Below are positions 37,260 to 45,597 of a stretch of 64,000 bases of DNA, piece by piece (within the stretch, counting starts at the first letter, position 1; every line of letters begins with the position of its first letter). The stretch lies in contig JANQLU010000060.1 in NCBI GenBank assembly GCA_028280445.1, forward strand, positions 1 through 64,000, in the 5' to 3' direction. Below the pieces are notes generated by a model. The model had not been told where the DNA came from. It was given only the letters and a program-made list of their open reading frames with translations, and did no database searches. The translations under genes were made by a program, and so were the position numbers. Origin of the DNA: Pirellulaceae bacterium (lineage in GTDB: Bacteria > Planctomycetota > Planctomycetia > Pirellulales > Pirellulaceae).

Positions 37260-37577
37260 ATGAACAACCAAATTTTTAAGAAAGATCAAATCATGAACGA
37301 GAATCCATTTGCCTGGTTTTCAATCAATCTGTCGAACCAGGCAGGATCACTGGAACGTCTGCTCGGTCGCATCCGCCGCCGCGGTTTTCAATTGGAAAAC
37401 ATGATGGTTACCAACAGCTCGATTGTTGATGGTTACCGTATCGAAATCCGTGTCCACGGCAACCGCTCATTCAAAACACTGGCAAAACACATTGCCAATA
37501 TGAGTGACGTCCTGATGGTTTCGCTACACGTTGCGGAATCCTCGTACGACTGTCAACCGAACGCAGTTCCAGCATAG
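37260..37577 (+). CDS. ilvM: Acetolactate synthase small subunit, short IlvM-like ACT protein
   Basis: 105 residues with AAGGAAG before ATG 37260. A single ACT domain: PFAWFSINLSNQAGSLERLLGRIRRRGFQLENMMV, then DGYRIEIRVHGNRSFKTLAKHI. The size matches IlvM (about 87 residues) rather than IlvH (about 160), which has an additional C-terminal domain. It would stabilise and regulate the large subunit encoded 68 bases upstream. Confidence 0.85.
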   Translation: MNNQIFKKDQIMNENPFAWFSINLSNQAGSLERLLGRIRRRGFQLENMMVTNSSIVDGYRIEIRVHGNRSFKTLAKHIANMSDVLMVSLHVAESSYDCQPNAVPA

Positions 37578-37628
37578 CCAGTGGCTCTTTACATCCATAA
37601 GTGTTGGCTACAGAAAGCGTTCGACGTC

Positions 37629-37748
37629 GGGTGCCACTGGCCCCAGCCAGTGTTCTGGCTGGCAAATATTGGTTGTTAAGTACTTCAATTGAACAAAATA
37701 AACCGTGTGAGTTGATGCGTAAATCACTGGCAAAGCCAGTGGCACCCA
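37629..37748. repeat. Dispersed repeat, family D (copy 2), inside the ilv operon
   Basis: GGTGCCACTGGCCCCAGCCAGTG near 37629-37652 and its inverted counterpart ACTGGCAAAGCCAGTGGCAC near 37727-37746, with a 75-base middle. It lies in the 213-base gap between ilvM and ilvE, the only long gap of the operon. It may act as a stabilising or attenuating hairpin between the genes. Confidence 0.7.
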
Positions 37749-37790
37749 ACCGTTCACTTCACATCCATTTTTACTTAAGCGAGTGTTTCA

Positions 37791-38741
37791 ATGAAAACTG
37801 TAGATTGGGTTTGGCAAAATGGCGAGCTCAAACCTTGGTCGCAAGCGACTGTTCATGCCATGGCGCATGGATTGCATTACGGCTCGACGGTGTTCGAGGG
37901 AATCCGCGCCTACAAAACCGATCGTGGCCCGGCCATTTTCCGGCTCCAAGAACACATCGATCGCCTATTTGATTCCTGCCAAATGTATTACATGCCGGTA
38001 CCGTTTTCCAAGGAAACCGTCCGAGAAGCTTGTATCGATGTCATCCTCCAAAACGATTTGGACAGCGCGTATATTCGACCGCTGGTTTATCGCGATGTTT
38101 GTCATCTTGGACTGACGCCGCACGACTCTGATGCGGTTGGCGTGTTTATCGGCGCATTTGAATGGGGACCGCTGCTGGGAAAAGATTCTGCGGAAAACGG
38201 TGTCGATGTCTGCATTAGCTCGTGGCAACGAATACAAAGCAGTACGAATCCGGTGATGGCAAAAGCCGGCGGCCACTACCTGACATCGCAGTTGATTTCA
38301 ATGGAGGCCAAACGACATGGTTACGCCGAAGGAATCGCAGTCAATCAAAATGGGTTGGTTACCGAAGGCGCCGGTTGCAATCTATTTATGATCAAACAAG
38401 GGAACCTCATCACTCCGTCATTAGGATGCTCCATTCTCGAAGGAATCACACGCGATTCTGTGATCGATATCGCGCGACAGTATGGAATCGAAGTGGTCGA
38501 AACCAACATCCCGCGCGAAGCGTTGTATGTCGCCGATGAATTGTTTTTGTGCGGTACAGCCGCAGAACTGACACCGGTCGTTTCAGTTGATCGAATTCAG
38601 ATTGGCAACGGTACGACGGGAGAGTTAACCCGACAAATTCAACGTGCGTTTCAAAAAGCGACCGCTGGCCAAGATCCTGCGCGGGAAAACTGGTTGACTC
38701 CCTGCGTCGGAATCGCCGCAGAACCTGTACCGGTTTCGTAA
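37791..38741 (+). CDS. ilvE: Branched-chain amino-acid aminotransferase
   Basis: 316 residues, fold-type IV PLP enzyme. PLP-binding Lys158 lies in NPVMAKAGGHYLTSQ, followed by EGIAVNQNGLVTEGAGCNLFMI. The segment around Lys158 is close to that of the E. coli IlvE. It performs the last step of isoleucine, valine and leucine synthesis. Confidence 0.95.
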   Translation: MKTVDWVWQNGELKPWSQATVHAMAHGLHYGSTVFEGIRAYKTDRGPAIFRLQEHIDRLFDSCQMYYMPVPFSKETVREACIDVILQNDLDSAYIRPLVYRDVCHLGLTPHDSDAVGVFIGAFEWGPLLGKDSAENGVDVCISSWQRIQSSTNPVMAKAGGHYLTSQLISMEAKRHGYAEGIAVNQNGLVTEGAGCNLFMIKQGNLITPSLGCSILEGITRDSVIDIARQYGIEVVETNIPREALYVADELFLCGTAAELTPVVSVDRIQIGNGTTGELTRQIQRAFQKATAGQDPARENWLTPCVGIAAEPVPVS

Positions 38742-38786
38742 ATCAAATGCACTTCGCCCCCTTTGACCATGCCAAGGAATTTTTCG

Positions 38787-40325
38787 ATGTCTCGCTTCGC
38801 GACTGCGAACTCGTGTGTGGAATCCAGCCAACATGCTGACAGCACGAGTTCGATCTTGAAAGCAAATATTCGACAGTCAGCCGATGTTGTCTACCAACTG
38901 GATAATCCAACACCAATTTCGCATATCGAAATTCCTGGTTGTGGTCTGCTGCACGCCAAACGTGAAGATTTATCGCGAGTTCGATCCTACAAATGGCGCG
39001 GAGCCTATTTTTTTATGCAGCAGCATCTGGCAGCTGGGAATCGGGAACCGTTTGTTGCCGCTTCGGCTGGGAACCACGCTCAAGGTGTTGCGGTTTCAGC
39101 AAAAATGCTCGATACCCACGCTGACATTTTCATGCCTGTGACAACTCCGAAACTGAAACGACAGGCGGTCGAGCACTGGGGAGGAGCTAACGTAACGGTG
39201 CATTTGGTTGGTGATTCGTACGATCAGGCTGCAGAAGCGGCCCTCGCATTTCAACAGACAAATCCGACGCGACTTGTTCCTGCATTTGATGACTTGCAAA
39301 TTATCGCCGGACAATCTTCTGTCGCATTAGAGCTGTTTCGTGACCTTCCCAATTTGGATCGCGTCTATGTTCCGGTGGGCGGAGGCGGATTGGCAAGTGC
39401 CGTTGCGTTTGTGTGCAAGGAGGTGTTGAATCTCCAATGTCAGGTGATCGGCGTCGAAGTTGAAAATCAGGATTGTATGCGGCAGTCCTGGGTGGCCGGT
39501 CAACGAGTCGAACTGGCAGATGTTGATTCATTCTGCGATGGGACGGCAGTGGCCAAACCGGGAAGATTCACATTTGAGTTGTGCCGCAAATACCTCGACA
39601 GAATCGTCTGCGTTTCCAACGCCGAGGTCTGCGCAGCAATTCAAGCCGCCTGGAACGCGGGACGGTTTCTGCCTGAACCATCGGGCGCAATCTCATTGGC
39701 TGGAGCCTGCCGAGAAACCAGTGAATCAGCCGACGAATCCGCAAAGAGAGCTGTCATCATTACCGGGTGCAATATGGATTTTCGAACGATTCCCAGAATT
39801 GTTCGGCAGAACGATCAACCGGCTGCCAATCGTCGGTATTTTCGTTTTACCATCGCAGAATCCGCTGGGGCATTGATCCGCCTGTTGGATAAATTCATGT
39901 ACGATTTGAACATTGTTGATTTCCAGTACGGCAAATGCGACGAGAAAATCGCACGTCCCGTTCTTGGTGTCGAAGGGCCCGATGCTCAACTGAACGAACT
40001 TGCAAAGCGAACTCAGGAAGATGGTTGTCAAACGCTGGATGCCTCGGACCATCCCATGTCGCAGTTTCGCGTCATTCCATTTCGCGAAGAAATATGTTCG
40101 GCGGTCACGTTTATGCAAGTTGACTTTCCCAACCGGCCTGGAGCGCTGCGAGAGTTGATGCGTCGCATTTCACCAATCACGAATATTTGCTTTTTCGATT
40201 TTGTCGACACCGGTGAATCAGAAGGACACGGATTGATCGGTTTCGAATTGCTATACGAATCTTCGAAACATCAGATCCTGGCCGAAATGGAACGCTTGAA
40301 CCTTAAATTCAAAATGGCCGATTAA
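38787..40325 (+). CDS. ilvA: Biosynthetic threonine ammonia-lyase
   Basis: About 512 residues from ATG 38787 with AAGGAA ahead; TTG 38763 or ATG 38769 are less likely. PLP Lys69 is in VRSYKWRGAYFF; ASAGNHAQG and GGGGLASAV loops follow. The C-terminal 180 residues hold two ACT-like regulatory domains (RYFRFTIAESAGALIRLL and VTFMQVDFPNRPGALRELMRR), as in isoleucine-inhibited enzymes. It converts threonine to 2-oxobutanoate, the first step to isoleucine, and is last in the operon. Confidence 0.96.
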   Translation: MSRFATANSCVESSQHADSTSSILKANIRQSADVVYQLDNPTPISHIEIPGCGLLHAKREDLSRVRSYKWRGAYFFMQQHLAAGNREPFVAASAGNHAQGVAVSAKMLDTHADIFMPVTTPKLKRQAVEHWGGANVTVHLVGDSYDQAAEAALAFQQTNPTRLVPAFDDLQIIAGQSSVALELFRDLPNLDRVYVPVGGGGLASAVAFVCKEVLNLQCQVIGVEVENQDCMRQSWVAGQRVELADVDSFCDGTAVAKPGRFTFELCRKYLDRIVCVSNAEVCAAIQAAWNAGRFLPEPSGAISLAGACRETSESADESAKRAVIITGCNMDFRTIPRIVRQNDQPAANRRYFRFTIAESAGALIRLLDKFMYDLNIVDFQYGKCDEKIARPVLGVEGPDAQLNELAKRTQEDGCQTLDASDHPMSQFRVIPFREEICSAVTFMQVDFPNRPGALRELMRRISPITNICFFDFVDTGESEGHGLIGFELLYESSKHQILAEMERLNLKFKMAD

Positions 40326-40358
40326 CAACTGAAGTCGTAACCTGATTTACGACCAATA

Positions 40359-40402
40359 CAAGCACGAAGCGCCAGCGAGTGGTTCGCTTCGTGCTCGCAA
40401 GA
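40359..40402. repeat. Dispersed repeat, family C (copy 1)
   Basis: AGCACGAAGCGCCAGCGAGT faces GGTTCGCTTCGTGCTCGC with almost no loop, making a compact hairpin just after ilvA. A longer copy is at 48018-48082. Confidence 0.8.
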
Positions 40403-40407
40403 CCAAG

Positions 40408-40535
40408 TAGGGCCGGTTCCCACCGGCCGATCCAAACAAAACGGCCGATCCAAACAAAACGGCCGATCCAAACAAAACGGCCAATCCGAACAAAACGGCC
40501 AATCCGAACAAAATGGCCGGTGGGAACCGGCCCTA
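40408..40535. repeat. Family B inverted repeat with tandemly expanded loop
   Basis: Perfect 21-bp arms: 40408-40428 and 40515-40535. Between them five 18-bp units, starting GGCCGATCCAAACAAAAC, run from 40425 to 40514; the last two units are GGCCAATCCGAACAAAA variants. The middle of the normal element at 50887 is 13 bases, so this copy has grown by unit duplication. Confidence 0.9.
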
Positions 40536-40595
40536 CTGTATAAAATCACAAGCCCCAATATGAACTGCAAAAGGATATTCAGCGCCACTTTGTTT

Positions 40596-40838
40596 TTACT
40601 CACCCGTCACATGCTCACCAAGTGCAAACTTCAAGGCTTGAAACTCCTCGCGGCACTCACCACAACGCTGCAGATGTTCATCAATATGTCGCAAGCTTTC
40701 AGGAATGGACTTGCCGGCAAGTGTAGTTTCAGCAAATTCCGCCAGGTGTTGGAGACAGTCACCGCAGTCGGCCTCGTTGTCACTGGTCAGCGACAACATC
40801 TCAAGGAGAGCTTGAACTTTTTCGTCGATGATATTCAT
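40596..40838 (-). CDS. Zinc-finger anti-sigma-like protein
   Basis: 80 residues with a C-terminal HIDEHLQRCGECREEFQALK: His-x-Cys-x2-Cys spacing of the anti-sigma zinc finger. A second cysteine pair lies at CGDCLQH. No membrane segment is seen, so a soluble regulator. Its ATG overlaps the TGA stop of the sigma factor upstream, which suggests it binds that factor. Confidence 0.85.
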   Translation of the reverse strand: MNIIDEKVQALLEMLSLTSDNEADCGDCLQHLAEFAETTLAGKSIPESLRHIDEHLQRCGECREEFQALKFALGEHVTGE

Positions 40839-41449
40839 TCGGCACCTTGAAAAAAAGACAAATCGTCTATCGTGTAGCCTGCATCAATCATTCCTTTCTT
40901 GAGTCGTTTACGGGCATCGTGAACCAGTTTGTAAATCGCGTTTCGATTGCTTCCCAGTCGACGACCAATTTCTTCCTGAGGCATTCCTTGCAGCTCCGCA
41001 TTTAAAACAAGTTTCTGTTTTTCCGTTAATTGCTCGTCGATCACTCGATGCATGGTTTCGACAAGCTGTTTTTTTTCAAAATCAATTTCCGATGACTGCG
41101 GCACTGCGATCGTTTTACTGATTTCGGTTGAGCGTTCCAAAAGCTGTTCCAATGAAGTGTCTTTCCAGCGCATTCGTCGCATTTCCGTGATTGCAATACG
41201 AATGGCAATCGTCGTTGCCCAGGTCGTAAATTTGCTTCGCCCCTGAAATTGAGTGATCGACTCGAGAATGGCGACGATACTATCCTGCACGACATCATCG
41301 ACAAAAGCATCATCGACTTTCGCGTTTGATCTGAAAGCACGTCGTAACCGTCGTTTGAGCAAATCTTCCAACTCGAACAACGCTTCAGCTTGCGCGTCTC
41401 CTTCGGTTGTGAGCCGGAATACCCAATTCTCTTGCAGACATTGATTCAT
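40835..41449 (-). CDS. ECF-type sigma factor (zinc-finger linked)
   Basis: About 204 residues from ATG 41449, one codon after a TTG. Region 2 is visible at FVDDVVQDSIVAILESITQFQGRSKFTTWATTIAIRIAI, and region 4 at TEKQKLVLNAELQGMPQEEIGRRLGSNRNAIYKLVHDARKRLKKG. The stop overlaps the zinc-finger gene. It is divergent from the YHS gene at 41640. Confidence 0.88.
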   Translation of the reverse strand: MNQCLQENWVFRLTTEGDAQAEALFELEDLLKRRLRRAFRSNAKVDDAFVDDVVQDSIVAILESITQFQGRSKFTTWATTIAIRIAITEMRRMRWKDTSLEQLLERSTEISKTIAVPQSSEIDFEKKQLVETMHRVIDEQLTEKQKLVLNAELQGMPQEEIGRRLGSNRNAIYKLVHDARKRLKKGMIDAGYTIDDLSFFQGAE

Positions 41450-41639
41450 CAATACAATGGCTCGTTAAAAAGCTATCAGATTTCAACAACATATGTTTGA
41501 CGCGTTATCGTCATGGAATCTTACATTCAAAAAAATAAAAAAAAATCGCAAAGGATCAGGTAAGAACTCAAGCACTAACCTCACCTCCAAAGTTGTCGAA
41601 AAATTCTTGAACAACTTTACTCAACCTGAAGGTAATCAA

Positions 41640-42131
41640 ATGACCAGAAGTACACTTACGCGATTTTTTGTTTTAGGTTCAATCGTGACTTTGAGCCTTG
41701 CTGTCTCCGCGACAAGCAGCCAAGCCCAATCTCGTGCCTATCTCAACAACAACAACGTGCCGAGCACAGGCGTTGCCCTCGAAGGCTATTGTCCAGTTGC
41801 GTATTTCGCAGTGAACAAAGCAATCAAGGGAAAACCGGAACATGCGGTAGAGCATCGCGGCATTTACTACTATTTCGTGAACGCAAAAGCGAAAGCGGAA
41901 TTTCAAAAAAACCCTGATAAATATGTTCCTGCCTATGGCGGATGGTGCGCTTTAGGCATGGCCATCGGTGACAAATTTCCTGTCGACCCAACCAATTTCA
42001 AAATCGTCGATGGCAAACTCAATCTGTTTCTCAAAAACAAAAACGTTGATGCGCTTGCAATCTGGAACAAAGGAAACGAAAGCGAGTATGTAAAAAAGGC
42101 GAATGCCCATTGGAAAAAAGTTAACAAATAA
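41640..42131 (+). CDS. Secreted YHS-domain protein
   Basis: 163 residues from ATG 41640, giving a signal peptide (MTRSTLTRFFVLGSIVTLSL, ending SSQAQ). A frame from 41493 exists but is unsupported. The YHS domain is at about 45-110: VALEGYCPVAYFAVNKAIKG, GIYYYFVNAKAKAEFQKNPDKYVPAYGGWCALG. Both Cys residues of the domain are present, as expected for metal-binding YHS proteins. Located next to a sigma/zinc-finger pair, it might be a target of that sigma. Confidence 0.87.
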   Translation: MTRSTLTRFFVLGSIVTLSLAVSATSSQAQSRAYLNNNNVPSTGVALEGYCPVAYFAVNKAIKGKPEHAVEHRGIYYYFVNAKAKAEFQKNPDKYVPAYGGWCALGMAIGDKFPVDPTNFKIVDGKLNLFLKNKNVDALAIWNKGNESEYVKKANAHWKKVNK

Positions 42132-42158
42132 CCAATGACATTGTTTTCGAACTAACCA

Positions 42159-42233
42159 ACTTGACAGGATGCACATGATTTACAGGATTGTTGCCAAAAG
42201 GGGGCACTCCAGTGGATCATGTAAATCCTGTCA
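42159..42233. repeat. Inverted repeat with CATGATTTACAGGATT
   Basis: TTGACAGGATGCACATGATT at 42159 and ATCATGTAAATCCTGTCAA at about 42215-42233 face each other. Similar ACAGGATTTACATG elements are familiar from other bacterial genomes. Bases 42234-42463 hold nothing else that was recognised. Confidence 0.65.
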
Positions 42234-42463
42234 AATTTTTGTCTGGACTGAACCCCCTCTCATACACCTCAATCCGCACTCTGGACCCTTCGATGCTTGG
42301 GATGATGAACCGCGTCAAATTATTTCTCAAAAAGACGCGAATTCACGGAAATCGAAAGCGGATAATTCGCTCGAAAATCGTTATTTAATCAGACAGACTA
42401 TTTGAACGGTCTTTTATTGTATCCAATACGCGCGTTGATTGATTCGAAACAATTGAGGGTTCC

Positions 42464-43951
42464 ATGGTAACAATTCCACGTGTTCTATTTGCGGTTTGCG
42501 TTTGTGCATTTAGCGGAGTTGCACGGGCAACTGAAAATCAGCCGTTGCATCCAGAACCGTCGTTAAACGTTTTGTTAATTACCGCTGATGATATGAATCG
42601 CGATTCAGTGGGCGTTTACCAGTGCCCCGTCAAAGGGACAACTCCCAACATCGATCGCTTGGCCAGCCAAAGTATGCGATTTCAACACGCTCATGTCACC
42701 GTCGCCATCTGTCAACCTTGCCGAGCGGTTTGGATGACCGGCCGCTATCCCCAAAACAACGGGGCACTCGGATTCGACCCGATCAAACCCAAAATTCCCA
42801 CTCTACCTGAAACCCTTCGCAAACATGGTTACATGACAGGTGTCCTGGGAAAAACCCGACATGTCATTCCTTCACGGACCGACGCATTTGATTATTCCAG
42901 AAACCGTTGGGAGTTGCACAACGGACGCGACAAAGATCGCTATGCCCAGTTCATGAAAGAATTCATAGCGAAATCAAAATCGGCAGGCAAACCGTTTTTT
43001 CTGATGGTCAATTTGCATGATCCCCATCGGCCATTTGACAAACGCCAATCGGCGGAAAAACGCAAATTGCCCAAAGGGGCGCTGAGCAAAAAGAAAAAAA
43101 GTAGCAAAGGATTCGACTACCCGGCACCCAGCCGAATTTTTCGGTCATCAGAAATCGGCGTGCCAGGTTTTCTCGTCGACGTCCCGGAAATTCGCGAAGA
43201 AATGGCTCGATACTACTCGTCGGTCCGCCGAGCAGACGACGTTGTTGGTGAAGTTCTGAAGACACTCAAAGCGTCAGGCCAGGAAAAAAACACGATCGTA
43301 ATGTTTCTGTCAGACCATGGAATTGCTGTTCCGTTTGCCAAAACCAATTGTTGGCTTCATTCGACAGCGACCCCTTGGATGATACGCTGGCCGGGGCGCG
43401 TGAAACCTGGCACGGTCGACAAACATCACATGATCAGCGGAATTGATTTGGCTCCCACCGTTCTGGACGCACTCAAAATTCCACCGATGACGGGTGTTGA
43501 TGGCAAATCGTTTCTCGCCGCATTGGATGGGAAAAAACTCGAAGGGTTTGATCACGTTTATACGCAGATCAATTCGCTGTCGTCAAAAAAGTTTTTTCGC
43601 ATGCGTGCTATTCAAGACAAACAATATGGTTTCATCTGGAACGAATGGGCAGACGGCACGCGAAAATTCAAGAACGCGGCCATGAATGGCCTGACCTGGA
43701 AAGCTCTCAAAGCGGCGGGTGAATCCAATTCGAAAGCAGCGGCTCGTGCCAAACATTTCCAAATTCGCAAAAGATTCGAATTCTACGACTATTCTTCGGA
43801 TCCGGACGCTGTCAAAGACCTGATGGGCGACACGTCCAAAGCCAAGCTTATCTCGAAATATAGCAAGTTATTGGCGAGTGAAATGACAAAACACAATGAT
43901 CCGTTGGTTAAAAAATTGGAACTTCAATTGCGCTCGCGAGAATCCAAATAG
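42464..43951 (+). CDS. Cys-type sulfatase
   Basis: 495 residues with a signal peptide (MVTIPRVLFAVCVCAFSGVA). Metal ligands lie in ITADDMNRD (Asp42, Asp43). The signature CQPCRAVWMTGRYP has Cys83 as the residue changed to formylglycine, with Pro85 and Arg87 fitting C-x-P-x-R. FLSDHGIAVPFAKTNCW supplies the second metal site. Hydrolyses sulfate esters, probably of polysaccharides, in the periplasm or outside. GAGGG precedes the ATG. No maturation enzyme is nearby. Confidence 0.94.
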   Translation: MVTIPRVLFAVCVCAFSGVARATENQPLHPEPSLNVLLITADDMNRDSVGVYQCPVKGTTPNIDRLASQSMRFQHAHVTVAICQPCRAVWMTGRYPQNNGALGFDPIKPKIPTLPETLRKHGYMTGVLGKTRHVIPSRTDAFDYSRNRWELHNGRDKDRYAQFMKEFIAKSKSAGKPFFLMVNLHDPHRPFDKRQSAEKRKLPKGALSKKKKSSKGFDYPAPSRIFRSSEIGVPGFLVDVPEIREEMARYYSSVRRADDVVGEVLKTLKASGQEKNTIVMFLSDHGIAVPFAKTNCWLHSTATPWMIRWPGRVKPGTVDKHHMISGIDLAPTVLDALKIPPMTGVDGKSFLAALDGKKLEGFDHVYTQINSLSSKKFFRMRAIQDKQYGFIWNEWADGTRKFKNAAMNGLTWKALKAAGESNSKAAARAKHFQIRKRFEFYDYSSDPDAVKDLMGDTSKAKLISKYSKLLASEMTKHNDPLVKKLELQLRSRESK

Positions 43952-44028
43952 TCGCAGGCCGTTGCAGATATTTTTAGTTTGGGATAAATTGAATTGACGA
44001 GGCAACGTGCCTCTTTCTTGATTACTGG

Positions 44029-44100
44029 TACCGCAGCAAGCCAATAACGCTTTATCTTCACCTAGCGTTTAGCCAGCCACGAAACGTAATCTCGGGAATA
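44029..44100 (+). promoter_or_regulatory. Conserved structured leader element, copy A
   Basis: CCGCAGCAAGCCAA (44031-44044), a stem with AACGC and GCGTT arms, then AGCCAGCCACG and CGTAATC. Copy B (44628-44700) has the same two conserved blocks around a stem of different sequence (AACGG, CCGTT), which suggests a conserved RNA fold. It lies about 140 bases before the small Cys-rich gene at 44242. Confidence 0.55.
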
Positions 44101-44241
44101 CTTTCCGTCCCCACCCGGCCGGTTGAATTCAACGAATTCTGCATGGCCTGAATCGAGGTGGTTCGGTGGAACCCAACAATTCGTGACGACCGCAATTAAC
44201 CGTCGCGTGTCCTGGCCCTTTCAACAAGCGAACAGAAAACT

Positions 44242-44400
44242 GTGACTACCCTTTGTAAGAAAAAGAAAAAATCGAAACGTTGTAAGAAAAACAACTTCGA
44301 AAAATTTCAAGACATCGCAACTTTTCAATGCAAGAAATGTTCGCGATTGGCTTGTTGCAACAAAGTGATTTGTAAGCCCCGAAAAATTGGCGGTAGCTAA
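44242..44400 (+). CDS. Small basic Cys-rich (zinc-ribbon-like) protein
   Basis: 52 residues from GTG 44242. Very lysine-rich start (TLCKKKKKSKRCKKN), then FQCKKCSRLACCNKVICKPRKIGG. The C-x2-C, CC and C spacing resembles a short zinc ribbon, and the CKKC and ICKPRKI segments recall small planctomycete proteins seen elsewhere. Ribosome site weak. A longer reverse frame (44246-44530) is considered a shadow. Confidence 0.55.
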   Translation: MTTLCKKKKKSKRCKKNNFEKFQDIATFQCKKCSRLACCNKVICKPRKIGGS

Positions 44401-44627
44401 TTTTTTTCACGACTTCAATGATTTCTGTGCTGCGGAATTTGCACTTGCATTTTACCGACGGGTTTCTTTTGCACTTCCGATGGTCACTGCATAAAAAAGA
44501 ATGCAACGATATGTTAAAAACATCGGACATTTTTTGAACTTGGTGGTTGTCAGAAACAAATCGAAGCAGTAACCTTGGTTATTGAGATTAATTCTCAACA
44601 ACATTTTTAAGTTTTTAGATTACTCCC

Positions 44628-44700
44628 CCGCAGCAAGCCAAACGGTCTTGGGTCCTCTGACCCCGTTGAGCCAGCCACGCTCGGTAATCGCGCCGATAGC
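44628..44700 (+). promoter_or_regulatory. Conserved structured leader element, copy B
   Basis: CCGCAGCAAGCCAA (44628-44641) precedes a stem (AACGG with CCGTT; inner GGGTC with GACCC), then AGCCAGCCACG and CGGTAATC with a short TCGG/CCGA hairpin. It ends 38 bases before the ATG of the PEP-CTERM gene at 44738. An ORF passing through it upstream of this ATG is not supported. It looks like a 5'-UTR regulatory RNA, but no known riboswitch fits. Confidence 0.6.
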
Positions 44701-44737
44701 ACGGCATTTCTTTCACAAGTGGTTTTTGGAGACCAAC

Positions 44738-45517
44738 ATGTACTTGCGCACTTTTAGCGCGTTCAACCGGAACGCGCGTTTGCTTTTTCGAATCATCATC
44801 GCTGTTGGAACAATTTGTATTCCGCAATTTGTTTCGGCTCAATTGATCACGACGGCGACCTTTGACAGCGATTCCTACATTTTTATTGGAACAAACAACA
44901 GCACCTCAACTGGAGTCAGCGTATTTCAGGACAATTCTGGAGGCCAATCTGATGCGGGCACTTTTGGACATTTCAATTTCGCCGTGATTGAGTTCGACAA
45001 TTTGACGGGACTCAACACCCTGGCCAATGGAGGTCCGCAAAAGTTTTTAACGTTGACAACACTCGGCCAAGGGGCAGCAACTTTCGGCGTCAGTGTCGCT
45101 GGTGCAGATTTTCAAACCGACTACCTGAGTCATCCATTTGGTCCTGCTGGAGCCAATGCCCGATTGCAGTGGTACCACAACAACATCAAAGGGGATGATG
45201 CAAACTTTGGAGGATACACCGGCGGAGCGCAACATTTGGGCATCATTCATGCTATCAACGAAGGCACATTTAGCCTGGATGTTACCGATGCTGTCGACGC
45301 TTGGCTCGAAGGCACTACACCGAATTTTGGGTTTGGAATTTGGGGCGTTTCGACCTCTGGAAGTCAGGGCAACGACTACGATTTTGCGTCCATTGAAAAC
45401 ACCGGATTTGCCGGAGCCCAGTTGTTTGAGACTGCCGCAATTCCCGAACCAAGCTCATTTGGGATTGCCGCCTTGGCCATCGGAGGAGTTGCTTTCATAC
45501 GACGCCGAAAACGGTAG
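44738..45517 (+). CDS. PEP-CTERM sorting-domain protein
   Basis: About 259 residues from ATG 44738, which has GGAGA ahead and yields a signal peptide ending QFVSAQ. A longer frame from 44582 reads through the structured leader element and is rejected. The body is beta-rich and Gly/Asn/Thr-rich. The C-terminus AIPEPSSFGIAALAIGGVAF then RRRKR is the sorting signal. It starts a run with a DUF1559 protein, a tiny secreted peptide and a PepSY protein. Confidence 0.88.
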   Translation: MYLRTFSAFNRNARLLFRIIIAVGTICIPQFVSAQLITTATFDSDSYIFIGTNNSTSTGVSVFQDNSGGQSDAGTFGHFNFAVIEFDNLTGLNTLANGGPQKFLTLTTLGQGAATFGVSVAGADFQTDYLSHPFGPAGANARLQWYHNNIKGDDANFGGYTGGAQHLGIIHAINEGTFSLDVTDAVDAWLEGTTPNFGFGIWGVSTSGSQGNDYDFASIENTGFAGAQLFETAAIPEPSSFGIAALAIGGVAFIRRRKR

Positions 45518-45597
45518 CGCGTGTTCGAACATTTCTATCGCATTGCTGACTTTGCAATCGGCGATGCGATTTCATTCATTGATCGACAGTAGTAACG

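Noticed and set aside
40425..40514. CRISPR array
   Set aside because: The five 18-bp units are directly adjacent without spacers and lie inside the loop of an inverted repeat.
44029..44700. c-di-GMP-I (GEMM) riboswitch
   Set aside because: The conserved blocks do not match the GEMM consensus with its GCAAA and GACGCAAAGCC loops; the element is left unnamed.
44582..44737. A 52-codon N-terminal extension of the PEP-CTERM protein
   Set aside because: It reads through the structured leader element copy B; the ATG at 44738 has GGAGA ahead and begins a proper signal peptide.
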